Below are positions 7,447 to 16,047 of a stretch of 64,000 bases of DNA, in pieces. The notes under the pieces were generated by a model. That model was given only the letters and a program-made list of their open reading frames with translations. It was not told the DNA's origin and did no database searches. Origin of the DNA: BRHc4a sp049325055 (lineage in GTDB: Bacteria; Bacillota; Desulfotomaculia; Desulfotomaculales; Desulfocucumaceae); the NCBI GenBank assembly GCA_049325055.1, contig JBMOPB010000024.1, positions 186,001-250,000 on the forward strand, read 5' to 3'. Each line of letters opens with the position of its first letter. Within the stretch, counting starts at the first letter, position 1. Made by a program: the position numbers and the translations under genes.

Positions 7447-8568
7447 TTAGGAAGACGCCTGCCAGGAATCCACCAGTATTCCGTAATACCCCATCGCTCC
7501 CGCATAAAACCTTTCCACTTTTGCGATGCCGGTGTCGGGTGAGTACATGGTGTACTCTTTACCGTATACCTCAGTGCTGTCGTAGAATGTATTATTCTTA
7601 TAGCCCAGTATGACTATTACCTCTCTGTCGGGGTAAATTGCGGAGGCGGCCAGAGCAGTCTTTTCCGCGAAAGCTTTGGCCTTTTCCGGATTGGGACTGA
7701 ATACGGCTTCGCTGAAGGAAAAATATTTAAAGGGGTCAACCCTGGCAAAGATTAATATGGGGTTGTCCGACCTCCCGGCCTGCAACTGCATTTCCCTGGC
7801 GTAGTATTTTATTTCTATTCCCTCTATATTGGCGAACCGGCTGTCCAGATAACTGGTTATTCTGTCAAAACCGGCAGGAGACTGGTCAAAAGATGATATC
7901 AGCCCGGATTTCACCAGTGCCTCAACAGTCACCTGTCCCAAAAAGGCATTGTAGATTAAAACTGCCGCCTCGGAACGGGTAAGCGGCTGACCGGGGCGGA
8001 ACGTACCGTCGTCGTACCCCTTTACCAACCTGTTCTTCACAGCCAGGTTAACGACTTTTACGTACTCCGGTAAAATTTTTTCATAGTCCTTGAAAACCGA
8101 TTGTAATACCTCAGGACCGGCTTCCTGTTCAGTATACTTTTTTGCCATGGAGATGGCCGCCACGGCTTCCAGGCGGGTGGCGTAATCATCAGGGCGAAAC
8201 CGGCCATTCTTCAGTGAGGGGTCGTTGATGAAACAGTTCCTGGCCGCTTCCACAAATAAAAAAGCCCAGTGTTGGTTATTAACATCGGTAAATCCCGGCA
8301 ACCCGGAGGCCGGATTTTTCTGGCCAGCTGCATGAACAATCATAACCGCCAGTTCCGCCCTGGTAACAAACCTTTCTGGGCGGAAGGTGCCGTCGTTGTA
8401 CCCTGAAACCCAGTTTCTTTTAGCCATCAGCTTTATTTTGGGAGCCGCCCAGTGAGAATCGGGGACATCGGAAAAAAGGCCTCCCCCGCTTTCACCGGCG
8501 GCCGCCGGGGCGGAAAAAGCCTGCACCAATAAAAGTGCTATACAAAGTACGCGATAAATTCTGTTCAT
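7447..8568 (-). CDS. S-layer homology (SLH) domain cell-surface protein
   Basis: A 373-residue secreted protein. Residues 1-24 are a signal peptide with a hydrophobic core and an AAAG cleavage region. Three SLH repeats follow: FSDVPDSHWAAPKIKLM with GYNDGTFRPE, then FTDVNNQHWAFLFVEAA with GRFRPDDYATR, then a third ending VKGYDDGTFRPG. SLH domains anchor proteins to secondary cell-wall polymer. Residues about 230-373 form a separate domain that I do not recognise. ATG 8568 has AGAGG upstream and puts the signal peptide at the start. A hairpin at 7427-7440 (GGGGC/GCCCC) just past the stop may block converging transcripts. Confidence 0.87.
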   Translation of the reverse strand: MNRIYRVLCIALLLVQAFSAPAAAGESGGGLFSDVPDSHWAAPKIKLMAKRNWVSGYNDGTFRPERFVTRAELAVMIVHAAGQKNPASGLPGFTDVNNQHWAFLFVEAARNCFINDPSLKNGRFRPDDYATRLEAVAAISMAKKYTEQEAGPEVLQSVFKDYEKILPEYVKVVNLAVKNRLVKGYDDGTFRPGQPLTRSEAAVLIYNAFLGQVTVEALVKSGLISSFDQSPAGFDRITSYLDSRFANIEGIEIKYYAREMQLQAGRSDNPILIFARVDPFKYFSFSEAVFSPNPEKAKAFAEKTALAASAIYPDREVIVILGYKNNTFYDSTEVYGKEYTMYSPDTGIAKVERFYAGAMGYYGILVDSWQASS

Positions 8569-8668
8569 GAAACCAAACCTCTTACCTTTGTATTTTCTGT
8601 AATATACCGGAAAAAGGGCCCCGGAGAAAACAGGCATCCCCGGGCGGCCCGAAAGTAAAGGGAAGGTA

Positions 8669-9922
8669 TCAGGTTGACCACTCAAGCACCCGGTTTTCCC
8701 ACGTGCGCAGCATAACCGTATCGCCTTCTTTTCCAAGCAGGTAAGGGGGCAGTACAGGGGTCTTGCCATAGCCGTTGGGAGCGTTGATGACGTAGGTGGG
8801 AACGGCCAGGCCCGAGGTGTAGCCTCTCAGTTTTTCCATAATTTCCATCCCCTCATCCACGCTGGTTATAAAATGACCTGTGCCCCTCACTTTCTTGGCA
8901 TGGAAAATGTAGTACGGCCTTACCCGTATCTTTAACAGCTCCTGGTTAAGTTTTTTCATAATGTGCGGGTCGTTATTGACCCCCTTTAACAGCACGGCCT
9001 GGTTGCCCAGCACAACACCCGCTTCAACGAGCATGTCGCAGGCCCTCTTGCTTTCGGGAGAAATCTCCCGGGGGTGATTAAACTGGGTGTTTATGTAGAC
9101 AGGCGGATGTTTTTTCAGCACCGCGCAAAGTTCCGGTGTAATACGCTGGGGCAGGGTGACTATAGCCCGGGTGCCAATCCTTTTGATCTCCACGTGCTTT
9201 ATACTGTCAAGCTCTCCCAGCAACCAGTCCAGTTTAATATCATCAAGAAGCAGCGCATCGCCTCCGGTGATTAAAACATCGCGGATTTCTTTGTTTTCAC
9301 GGACGTACTCCAGTGCGGCCAGGAGGTTCTTATGAGAGTTGTGCCTGTCGGCTTCCCCTATATTTCTGCGCCTCTGGCAGTGTCTGCAATACATGGCGCA
9401 CTGGTTGGTCACGTTTATAATCAGACGGTCCGGGTAGCGCCTGATTATACAGGGGGCCGGAGATGTCAGCTTCTCTGCCATGGGGTCGGCGCAGCCCGAT
9501 TCATCCAGCTCCTCAATGGAAGGAACGGACTGAAGCCTGATAGGGTCATTTTCGCCGCACGGGTCCATAAGCGACGCATAATAGGGCGAAATTGACCAGC
9601 GGTAGCGTATCCCCACCCTTCTGACGTCGGCGAAGTCCTTATCCCCGGTGTCGAACAGGACGCCCAGCGTGATGGCGTCGTTTATCCGGTGCCCCATCTG
9701 CCACCGCCAGTCGTCCCAGTCTTTTTCGGTGGCGTTGAAGTGATCAAGTATCTTCTCCCTGTTTTGACCTATCATATCCTGCAGGTCAAATCCGGTTTTT
9801 ATAAACTCCTTTTTTTCGGTGTAATCGTTTATCCTTTTCTTTAGCTCCGCCGCCCTTACCAGAGCCACGGCCCTTTTTTCCTCAGGGTTTAAATCAAATA
9901 TCCTGGACAGATTTAAGGACAT
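8669..9922 (-). CDS. eam: Radical SAM aminomutase, predicted glutamate 2,3-aminomutase
   Basis: A 417-residue KamA-family enzyme. Cys175, Cys179 and Cys182 form the CxxxCxxC radical-SAM cluster site and Lys387 (NGYGKTPV) is the expected PLP lysine. The two aspartates that lysine 2,3-aminomutase uses to bind the substrate amino group (D293 and D330 in the Clostridium subterminale enzyme) are replaced by Lys343 and Asn380 with identical spacing. To my recollection this is the replacement that defines glutamate 2,3-aminomutase. The product would be beta-glutamate, a compatible solute. The long leader upstream carries a c-di-AMP riboswitch. ATG 9922 follows GAGGAGG. Family very sure; substrate inferred from the two residues. 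Confidence 0.85.
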   Translation of the reverse strand: MSLNLSRIFDLNPEEKRAVALVRAAELKKRINDYTEKKEFIKTGFDLQDMIGQNREKILDHFNATEKDWDDWRWQMGHRINDAITLGVLFDTGDKDFADVRRVGIRYRWSISPYYASLMDPCGENDPIRLQSVPSIEELDESGCADPMAEKLTSPAPCIIRRYPDRLIINVTNQCAMYCRHCQRRRNIGEADRHNSHKNLLAALEYVRENKEIRDVLITGGDALLLDDIKLDWLLGELDSIKHVEIKRIGTRAIVTLPQRITPELCAVLKKHPPVYINTQFNHPREISPESKRACDMLVEAGVVLGNQAVLLKGVNNDPHIMKKLNQELLKIRVRPYYIFHAKKVRGTGHFITSVDEGMEIMEKLRGYTSGLAVPTYVINAPNGYGKTPVLPPYLLGKEGDTVMLRTWENRVLEWST

Positions 9923-9994
9923 GGATCATCCTCCTCTAAAGACAGGTTTTTTACTCAACCCCGTAACAACAGTTCGCCCGCACGCAATAAGTAA

Positions 9995-10195
9995 AACTCT
10001 TTTCCTGCCTCCCCTTCAACGCTTACGAAGTTAGCTGACGGGTTCGGGTCGAAAGAGATAACCCTACCTTACTTCATGGTTTTTCGCCCCCGATAAAGGG
10101 CCGGTGTCCGCCACCCGGTAAGGATTCACCCCGGAAAACTGGTTCCTCCGCTTCTTTTTCAAGAATTAAGCGATAGAGGATTGTGCTGCATAATC
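9995..10195 (-). promoter_or_regulatory. c-di-AMP riboswitch (ydaO/yuaA class)
   Basis: On the minus strand the leader of the aminomutase gene carries the conserved blocks of the ydaO motif in order: GCGGAGGAACCAGTTTTC, then GGGGTGAATCCTTACC (10106-10121 region), a variable hairpin, then TATCTCTTTCGACCCGAACC and CGTCAGCTAACTTCGTAAGC (about 10021-10060), ending GTTGAAGGGGAGGCAGG. The class senses cyclic di-AMP and in many Gram-positives controls potassium and osmolyte genes, usually switching them off when c-di-AMP is high. No clear intrinsic terminator was found between the aptamer and the start codon, so the expression platform is undefined; AGGCAGG after the aptamer could pair with CCTGTCTTT near the ribosome site. 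Confidence 0.88.
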
Positions 10196-10246
10196 CCTCC
10201 TCTTACACACAACTTCAAATTTCTCACCAAGTTGCCTCTCGACTTA

Positions 10247-10275
10247 TGATAGCACAAAATAAAGCCCCAGGCAAT
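10247..10275 (-). promoter_or_regulatory. Promoter of the riboswitch leader
   Basis: On the minus strand TTGCCT is followed after 17 bases by TATCAT, just upstream of the ydaO leader. The -35 region overlaps the loop and arm of the terminator of the preceding gene. Confidence 0.5.
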
Positions 10276-10295
10276 AAACAACATGGGGCATTATG
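10258..10295 (-). terminator. Rho-independent terminator (minus strand)
   Basis: On the minus strand TGCCCCATG... pairs with ...CTGGGGC around a loop, followed by TTTATTTT. It lies about 100 bases after the stop of the AlbA_2-domain gene and before the riboswitch. Confidence 0.55.
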
Positions 10296-10393
10296 AAAAA
10301 AACACCTCCCCAGACTACTGACCAATAAAAAGTTATTTCCCGGCCTTTTTAAAAGAGTTGCATGGCAAAGGTCATATTTAGCCGGTGACAATT

Positions 10394-11539
10394 TCATTTG
10401 AAGGTCTTGACGTCAAGGACCCTGAAGCCGAATGTCCTGTAAACCAGTTGGAGCAGCATATCCTCCACCCTTCCGTAATGGTCCAGCTCTCTTACCGGCA
10501 AGGGCGTAAACCAGTAAGGCAGGGTAACTTCCCCATACCTGTTGTAACAATCGGCGCCAGTAGAGTAAAGCCCGGCGAACTCCGGGTCGTCCAGGCCCAT
10601 CCCCCGTACGTTTTCCAGGGAAACCTTGGGCACGAAAAGCCCCATGTAGTTTGACCAGCCGTAAATCTTCCTGGCAAATTTGAGGGTGTTAAACACAGCG
10701 CTTTTCACCACCAGATGGTCCAGAAGTGCATTGCCTGGTACGGTGAAATTGTTATAAGGAATATCACGCCTATATTGAATAACCCCGGATCTCAATATCT
10801 CCAGGGCCTGAAAGCCCTGTTCAATGGAAAAACCTTCCGGCTCAAACCTTACATTGCCGTTCTTGAGGTCCTCCCAGATTTGAAAGGCCTGTTTTTCTAT
10901 CTGGTCTATGGTCTGTTCCACAAAGAAAGGGTGAATAAGATTCTGGTTTAGCGGCACCGGGCAGCATATAACCTTTACAGCGGGGGATTCCGTTTCCATT
11001 TCGGTCAGCTTCTGGGTAATAAAAGCCTTGACCTGCCCCTTGTTCTGCCTGCCTTTCTCAAAAAGCCTGTCAAGTATGTAGCGGTCTGTTTCCGGAACGG
11101 GGTCTGATCCCTCGCCATTGCGCCTGTATATCCTCCCGTCCCTGGTAATATGCGGCGGATAGCTGCTCTCCTCTATACGGGCAACCAGCACCCCCCTGCC
11201 GGGGCTTTCGGGAAGCTCCACTATCTTAGAGGTGAAAAGGGGAACGGGGTTGACTCCGTCCCTGCATATGTGCCTGAATCTTTCCTTTGGCCCCCCGGAA
11301 AGTTCTATGCCCGGAAAAGAAAGGGGAAGGTTATGATGGTTCCTGGCGTCCACCCCGATCAGTATCCAGCCGCCGAATGTGTTGGCAAAGGAAGCCACTA
11401 TTTTGGGCAGGTTGACCGGGAAATCCTCCTTGTACTCCATGTACAGCCCCTCGGTGATTTCGTTCCTGGCCAGAGTGTTCAGGTCTTCCCTTTCCAGAAG
11501 TTCCGCAGGTTTGCCGAAAAAATTTATCATTCTCCACAC
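10394..11539 (-). CDS. Schlafen/AlbA_2-type putative DNA-binding domain protein
   Basis: A 381-residue soluble protein. Residues about 30-140 match the AlbA_2 (divergent AAA-4, Schlafen-like) domain: YMEYKEDFP, then KIVASFANTFGGWILIGVDA, and a VARIEESSYPPHITRDGRIYRR segment. Residues 165-381 are not recognised. Such proteins are described as nucleic-acid-binding, but specific roles are mostly unknown. The start is ambiguous between GTG 11539 and ATG 11530; neither has a well-spaced ribosome site. No obvious functional link to the downstream aminomutase, which has its own promoter. Confidence 0.75.
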   Translation of the reverse strand: MWRMINFFGKPAELLEREDLNTLARNEITEGLYMEYKEDFPVNLPKIVASFANTFGGWILIGVDARNHHNLPLSFPGIELSGGPKERFRHICRDGVNPVPLFTSKIVELPESPGRGVLVARIEESSYPPHITRDGRIYRRNGEGSDPVPETDRYILDRLFEKGRQNKGQVKAFITQKLTEMETESPAVKVICCPVPLNQNLIHPFFVEQTIDQIEKQAFQIWEDLKNGNVRFEPEGFSIEQGFQALEILRSGVIQYRRDIPYNNFTVPGNALLDHLVVKSAVFNTLKFARKIYGWSNYMGLFVPKVSLENVRGMGLDDPEFAGLYSTGADCYNRYGEVTLPYWFTPLPVRELDHYGRVEDMLLQLVYRTFGFRVLDVKTFK

Positions 11540-11573
11540 CCCGATGAAGCAATATCTGCGTCTTAGTCAATGA

Positions 11574-11599
11574 TAAAAAAGTGGGCTGTAAAAGCCCAC
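11574..11599 (-). terminator. Rho-independent terminator (minus strand)
   Basis: GTGGGCT (11581-11587) and AGCCCAC (11593-11599) form the stem; on the minus strand it is followed by six Ts. It terminates the gene at 11624-12217. Confidence 0.88.
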
Positions 11600-11623
11600 G
11601 CCTTATTACTGAAGCCGCCCTTA

Positions 11624-12217
11624 TTAATGCTTGTAAACCTTGACAATACATGATTTTACGTGCCTGAAAATGTCTCTGAAGGCATCCAGCATGGACTGGT
11701 AAATGGCCGAGGACTCCGGTGTGCAGATTCCCTTGATGAACCTCTCCTCGTGCTGCCTGGTGAACCTGAAACAACTTTCAATGAGGCTGTTGGATTCCTC
11801 TTCCAATTGGACTTTATTCCTGTCATTGCACTGCTTTAAATAGTCCGCAAGGTTGTCCAGGGTTTTCCTGGCACCTCCAAACAGCACGTCCAGTTCCTCC
11901 ACCGCCCAGTTGCTGAAAAGTACACTCCTGTTGACCTTATCCTGAGTGGCCCTCATGATTTTTTCCAGGTTCAGCCTGATGTATTCCAAGTCCCTCATAA
12001 CTTCATATTTTCCCGCTGCTTCCTTTACAGACATACCACCGATAAGCGGTATCTGAAGCACAGATTTTTTCATGGAACTTACGGTGGTGGCGCTCAACTC
12101 TTCCACCCTGGACAGGTGCTCCTCCCGGTGGCGGTAGAAATCGTGGGCTATGCCCTCCAACATGTTTTTTAACTCCATGGCCACATTGTAGAGACTCGCA
12201 CATTTGCTTTCATTCAC
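11624..12217 (-). CDS. Helical hypothetical protein, possibly PhoU-like
   Basis: A 197-residue, almost entirely alpha-helical protein (long runs such as YIRLNLEKIMRATQDKVNRS and TRQHEERFIKGI). It has no membrane segment or metal motif. The pattern of paired amphipathic helices is reminiscent of PhoU-like proteins, but I see no PhoU metal motif, so this is only a fold-level guess. I chose GTG 12217, with AAAGGAGG ten bases upstream. The gene is monocistronic with its own terminator. Confidence 0.6.
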   Translation of the reverse strand: MNESKCASLYNVAMELKNMLEGIAHDFYRHREEHLSRVEELSATTVSSMKKSVLQIPLIGGMSVKEAAGKYEVMRDLEYIRLNLEKIMRATQDKVNRSVLFSNWAVEELDVLFGGARKTLDNLADYLKQCNDRNKVQLEEESNSLIESCFRFTRQHEERFIKGICTPESSAIYQSMLDAFRDIFRHVKSCIVKVYKH

Positions 12218-12412
12218 GGCGGAGAATCCTCCTTTCCTTTCTCCCGGCCCATGCCGGTTCAAGCCCTAATGTCACCAGATTGCTTGGAGCTACCAAAAAG
12301 AGTGTTTTTACGCCCCCATTTCAATATATCTTTATTATACCTTGCATACCAATGCTTTTCCATCATTCAACCGATAATATTCTTATACTGAGTATATTTT
12401 CCGTCAGAATAC

Positions 12413-12450
12413 AGGAGCCAGGAGCCAGAATCCAGAATTCCGGCCCGCAA
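12413..12450. repeat. Dispersed GAATTC/GAATCC repeat, copy 1
   Basis: Intergenic stretch with GGAGCCAGGAGCCAGAATCC followed by AGAATTCCGGCCCGCAATT. It is one of seven related copies in the window (see also 28746, 37541, 47140, 54196, 61727 and 62357), all in non-coding DNA, in both orientations. The rest of the gap 12218-12566 shows nothing else recognisable. Confidence 0.6.
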
Positions 12451-12566
12451 TTAAGACCTGTAAGCTATTTGGGGCTTCCCTCTTGCCCGCCGGAGTTTTA
12501 CGGGTTAAACTTAGAGACGGGCGACGGATCCTAAAAATATTCATTTTGACCGGAGCTGAAGCTGTA

Positions 12567-14486
12567 ATGGTGGTTTTACAGGCCTCCCGGGTCTCAAAAT
12601 CGTATAGGGACAAAATCATACTGGACGGGGCAAGCTTCGTTCTTCATGACGGCGAAAAGGCAGGACTGGTTGGGCCCAACGGGGCCGGAAAGACCACTCT
12701 GCTGAAAATACTGGCCGGCAAGATTCCCCCCGATTCCGGTGAAATATCCAGGCCCGGCGGCGCAACCCTGGGATACCTGGCCCAGGACGGAGGGTTTTCA
12801 TCAAACGCCACCGTAATGGAGGAAATGCTTTCAGTTTTCCTTCCCCTTATAAACCAGGAAAAAGCATTAAGGGAACTGGAAGTAAGGATGGGTGACGGCA
12901 GGCTGTCGCAAGACCCCGCCGCCTTTAATGAGATATCGGAACAATATTCCCTTCTGTCCGAGGATTTTAGAAACAACGGCGGATACGAATACCGGGCCAA
13001 TATAAAGTCCGTGCTGAACGGGCTTAAACTTGGCGAGGAGTATTATGACAGGGTAATCGACACGCTCAGCGGGGGCCAGAAAACAAGGCTGGCCATAGCC
13101 AGGCTCCTGCTTTCACGCCCCGGCGTGCTGGTGTTGGACGAACCCACCAACCACCTTGACATGGAAACCCTTTCCTGGCTGGAAAAATACCTTCAGGCAT
13201 ATCCCGGGTCCATGCTGGTGGTGTCTCACGACAGGTACTTCCTGGACTCCATGGTGGGCGCAGTCTATGAACTGGAAAGGGGCAGGCTGCGTAAATATAC
13301 CGGAAATTACACGGTGTTCATCTCCCTCAGGGCGCAGCAGAGGGAGACAGAAATGAAAAAATATATAAAACAGCAGGAAGAGATCGCAAGGGCCGAGGAT
13401 TTCATACGGCGCAACATTGCCCGGGCGTCCACCACCGGGAGGGCGCAGAGCAGGAAGAAGGCCCTGGAGAAGATCGATCTTCTGGAAAAACCAACGGCGC
13501 TTAAAAGCGCCAGGTTTACTTTCTCCGTGAGCCGGCCAAGCAGCCGGGAGGTCTTCACCGCAAAAGACCTTTCGGTGGGATACAGGGACAATATGCTGTC
13601 CTCCGGAATAGATATACTGATTGAGCGGGGTGAAAGGGTGGCACTGATTGGCCCCAACGGGGCCGGCAAGTCCACCCTGCTTAAAACCGTGGCGGGCATT
13701 ATACGGCCCCTGGGAGGACACATGCTGCTGGGGACCAATGTATCCATAGGCTATTACGACCAGGAGCAGGCCAGGCTGGAAGGTACGGAAACAGTTTTGG
13801 ACGCTTTGTGGAGCCATTACCAGTACATGGATGAAAAGGATGTGCGGGGGGTGCTGGGCAGCTTTCTTTTCAGCGGTGAAGACGTTTTGAAAACAGTGGG
13901 CCAGCTGAGCGGCGGGGAAAAGGCCCGGCTGGCCCTGGCCAGGCTGATGCTGCAAAGGGCCAATTTTTTACTCCTGGACGAACCCACCAATCACCTGGAT
14001 GTATACAGCCGGGAGGTGCTGGAAGAAGCGCTGGCGTATTTTGACGGGACCATTCTTTTCGTGTCCCACGACCGTTACTTTCTGAACAAGCTTGCCACAA
14101 GGGTGATGCAAATAAAACCGGGGGGAATCACAGTTTTCCCTGGTAATTACAATGATTTCCTGGAAAAAATGGAGATCCCGGGCGCTACCGGGAACAGCGA
14201 CAGGCCCGGGCCGTCCGCTGAAAAGGAAAAGGCCCGCCAGGCGTACCGGCAGGAGAAGGAGGCCCGGCGCCTTGAGGAAAAAAAGATGAGGCGCGCCTTG
14301 GAGCTGGAAAGGGCCATAGAGGAGACAGAAAATATTATAGCTTCACTGGAAGAGGAAACATTTAGTCCCGAGGTGTACACGAACCTGAACCTGCTGCTGC
14401 AAAAAAACTCCGATTTGGAAAAATTCCGGGCGCAGCTGGAATACTATTACACCCAGTGGGAGTCAGTCTTGAGCGACATGGAATGA
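12567..14486 (+). CDS. ABC-F family ATPase
   Basis: A 639-residue soluble protein with two ABC domains and no membrane segments. First Walker A GPNGAGKTTLL with LSGGQKTRLAIAR and VLDEPTNHLD; second GPNGAGKSTLL with LSGGEKARLALAR and LLDEPTNHLD. Between them lies the helical linker (residues about 250-310, including YIKQQEEIARAEDFIRRN) that defines ABC-F. The C-terminal 100 residues are a charged coiled coil like that in YdiF/Uup types. ABC-F proteins act on ribosomes as translation factors or in antibiotic protection; which one is not decidable here. ATG 12567 begins at the usual family start; the open frame upstream to 12483 has no family match. Confidence 0.9.
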   Translation: MVVLQASRVSKSYRDKIILDGASFVLHDGEKAGLVGPNGAGKTTLLKILAGKIPPDSGEISRPGGATLGYLAQDGGFSSNATVMEEMLSVFLPLINQEKALRELEVRMGDGRLSQDPAAFNEISEQYSLLSEDFRNNGGYEYRANIKSVLNGLKLGEEYYDRVIDTLSGGQKTRLAIARLLLSRPGVLVLDEPTNHLDMETLSWLEKYLQAYPGSMLVVSHDRYFLDSMVGAVYELERGRLRKYTGNYTVFISLRAQQRETEMKKYIKQQEEIARAEDFIRRNIARASTTGRAQSRKKALEKIDLLEKPTALKSARFTFSVSRPSSREVFTAKDLSVGYRDNMLSSGIDILIERGERVALIGPNGAGKSTLLKTVAGIIRPLGGHMLLGTNVSIGYYDQEQARLEGTETVLDALWSHYQYMDEKDVRGVLGSFLFSGEDVLKTVGQLSGGEKARLALARLMLQRANFLLLDEPTNHLDVYSREVLEEALAYFDGTILFVSHDRYFLNKLATRVMQIKPGGITVFPGNYNDFLEKMEIPGATGNSDRPGPSAEKEKARQAYRQEKEARRLEEKKMRRALELERAIEETENIIASLEEETFSPEVYTNLNLLLQKNSDLEKFRAQLEYYYTQWESVLSDME

Positions 14487-14587
14487 TTTGAGCGGCCAAT
14501 TATAAAATGATTATATAAATAAGATAGTTTAATGTATAATATTGACTGGGTATCAGGTCATACCAGCCTGTCAGGAGGTCATCTTTT

Positions 14588-15781
14588 TTGAACATCCTGG
14601 AACAGATGAAAGCCAGTTACTTGGAGAACTTCGCCAGCTTCAGCCTTGCTGCCGAGGCCATAGTTGACGAACTGAAGGACTTTTTCGCCATGTTCCGTAC
14701 CGGCCACAGGCTTCAGGTAAAGCAGTACCCCCTTTATCGGTTTGAAACCAGGGTCAAGTCCTGGGAAAGCATCGCCGACAAGCTGGAAAGAAAGGTTGAG
14801 TACAAAAACGCCACTTCTCTGGACGATATACCGGACATCATAGGGGTTTACGTCATAGTGGAGCTGGACGAGGACGTGGAAAAGGTAGTCCGGCTTATAG
14901 AAAAAGAAAGGAAAGAGCTTTTCAGGTTCACCCACATTACATCCCTGGAGCACTTTCTGACCAGGCACGAAAATGGAAAGCAGACCCACCACTACGACGG
15001 TGTCTACACCTGGCAGGAGAGCAGGTTCAATTTTGAAATACAGGTCCGCAGCGAAGTGGAAAATCTCTGGTCCAACATAGAGCACATGTCCTTTTACAAA
15101 AACAAGACCAAGAGCCGCAACGACAGGATACTGAACAGGCTGAAGGAGCACTCCTACAACCTGCTGCTACAGGCTGACGAAGTCTTAAGCATACTGCGGC
15201 GCGAGAGAATGAAAAACGATATGCTGGACCTGAAGGAAAAAATGATGGACGCCCTGGAAGGTCTTTTTGACGGAATAAAGCTAAGGGACGTCGAGGCTAT
15301 ATCCGGTTACATGTACGAATGTTGGGACATGCCCTTTGACAAAATGACAGTGGAAGATTTCGAGCACTTTTTCGCCTCCTCGGTTAAGGTCACCGATGAA
15401 GCGGTGATGGAGCTGCTGGACAGGTACAAACCGGACAGCATCCACGGGAGACTTCACAGGTACCTGATGGAAAACCTTACGTTAAGCGACAGTGTTGTAC
15501 TGAAAATAGGAATAGCCACAAACGAGCCCGAAGCCGCCGTGGAATACCTGCTCACGGACATGGAGGAGGCCTGCTGCAGTTCCTGCGGGGAGTGGGTGGA
15601 CTACAACGACGCCGATTTCTTCGCCTCCCACGTGGATATGAGAGGGGATTTCTACTGCCGCGACTGCGCGGAAAAGCTGTTAAAGCTCTGCGAAGTATGC
15701 GGCACTGTGCTGACCAGCGGAAAGATATGCCTTCACTGCGCGTCAAGAATGGATGAAAAGAGCAAGGCTAAAATAAAATGA
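14588..15781 (+). CDS. RelA/SpoT-type nucleotidyltransferase domain protein with C-terminal zinc ribbons
   Basis: A 397-residue protein. Residues 51-70 (RFETRVKSWESI and KLERK) match the ATP-side motif of alarmone synthetases, 83-88 DIIGVY the metal-aspartate region, and 150-154 EIQVR the conserved strand. However, the usual DIxGxR arginine is a tyrosine (Y89) and the usual GYR-x-x-H segment is replaced by HHYDGVYTW, so (p)ppGpp synthesis is doubtful. Residues 165-310 are helical. Residues 329-384 carry four CxxC-type pairs (CSSC, CRDC, CEVC, CLHC), enough for two zinc ribbons. There is no HD hydrolase domain. TTG 14588 lies nine bases after AGGAGG. Monocistronic, with a terminator overlapping the stop codon. 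Confidence 0.75.
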   Translation: MNILEQMKASYLENFASFSLAAEAIVDELKDFFAMFRTGHRLQVKQYPLYRFETRVKSWESIADKLERKVEYKNATSLDDIPDIIGVYVIVELDEDVEKVVRLIEKERKELFRFTHITSLEHFLTRHENGKQTHHYDGVYTWQESRFNFEIQVRSEVENLWSNIEHMSFYKNKTKSRNDRILNRLKEHSYNLLLQADEVLSILRRERMKNDMLDLKEKMMDALEGLFDGIKLRDVEAISGYMYECWDMPFDKMTVEDFEHFFASSVKVTDEAVMELLDRYKPDSIHGRLHRYLMENLTLSDSVVLKIGIATNEPEAAVEYLLTDMEEACCSSCGEWVDYNDADFFASHVDMRGDFYCRDCAEKLLKLCEVCGTVLTSGKICLHCASRMDEKSKAKIK

Positions 15782-15808
15782 CGGTTTAACACCGTCATTT
15801 TATTTTTG
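15778..15808 (+). terminator. Rho-independent terminator
   Basis: ATGACGGT (15778-15785) pairs with ACCGTCAT (15791-15798), followed by a T-rich run. The stop codon of the RelA/SpoT-like gene lies inside the first arm. Confidence 0.85.
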
Positions 15809-15842
15809 TGTTTCAGATAATAAAGCTGCCTGTACCTCATCG

Positions 15843-15862
15843 GCCCCGAAAGGGGCTTTTTT
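15843..15862 (+). terminator. Second rho-independent terminator
   Basis: GCCCC-GAAA-GGGGC hairpin (15843-15856) with a stable tetraloop, followed by six Ts. It is a back-up to the terminator 50 bases upstream. Confidence 0.8.
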
Positions 15863-15878
15863 AGCTTACATTGGACCA

Positions 15879-15907
15879 TTGCCTAAATAGTCAAAAAAAT
15901 ATATAAT
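15879..15907 (+). promoter_or_regulatory. Sigma-A type promoter for the histidine kinase gene
   Basis: TTGCCT (15879-15884) and a perfect TATAAT (15902-15907) are 17 bases apart, leaving a leader of about 135 bases before the TTG start at 16048. Confidence 0.65.
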
Positions 15908-16047
15908 ATGGTATTATAGGTAAGATCTTGCAGGCCTTGAACTTTTCAATACGCAGACCTTTATCAGTATTAATACTATAAACCATATTAATAGCATAGT
16001 TACTTCTGCATTATCAACAGTTCCAACAGCCAGAAAGGAGTATCCCT

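Noticed and set aside
8669..9922. Assignment as lysine 2,3-aminomutase
   Set aside because: Both aspartates that bind the lysine amino group are replaced (Lys343, Asn380), so the glutamate enzyme is the better call.
12413..12450. CRISPR-like reading of the short stuttering repeats
   Set aside because: Units are 8-9 bases without constant spacers, copies are single and scattered, and no cas gene is present.
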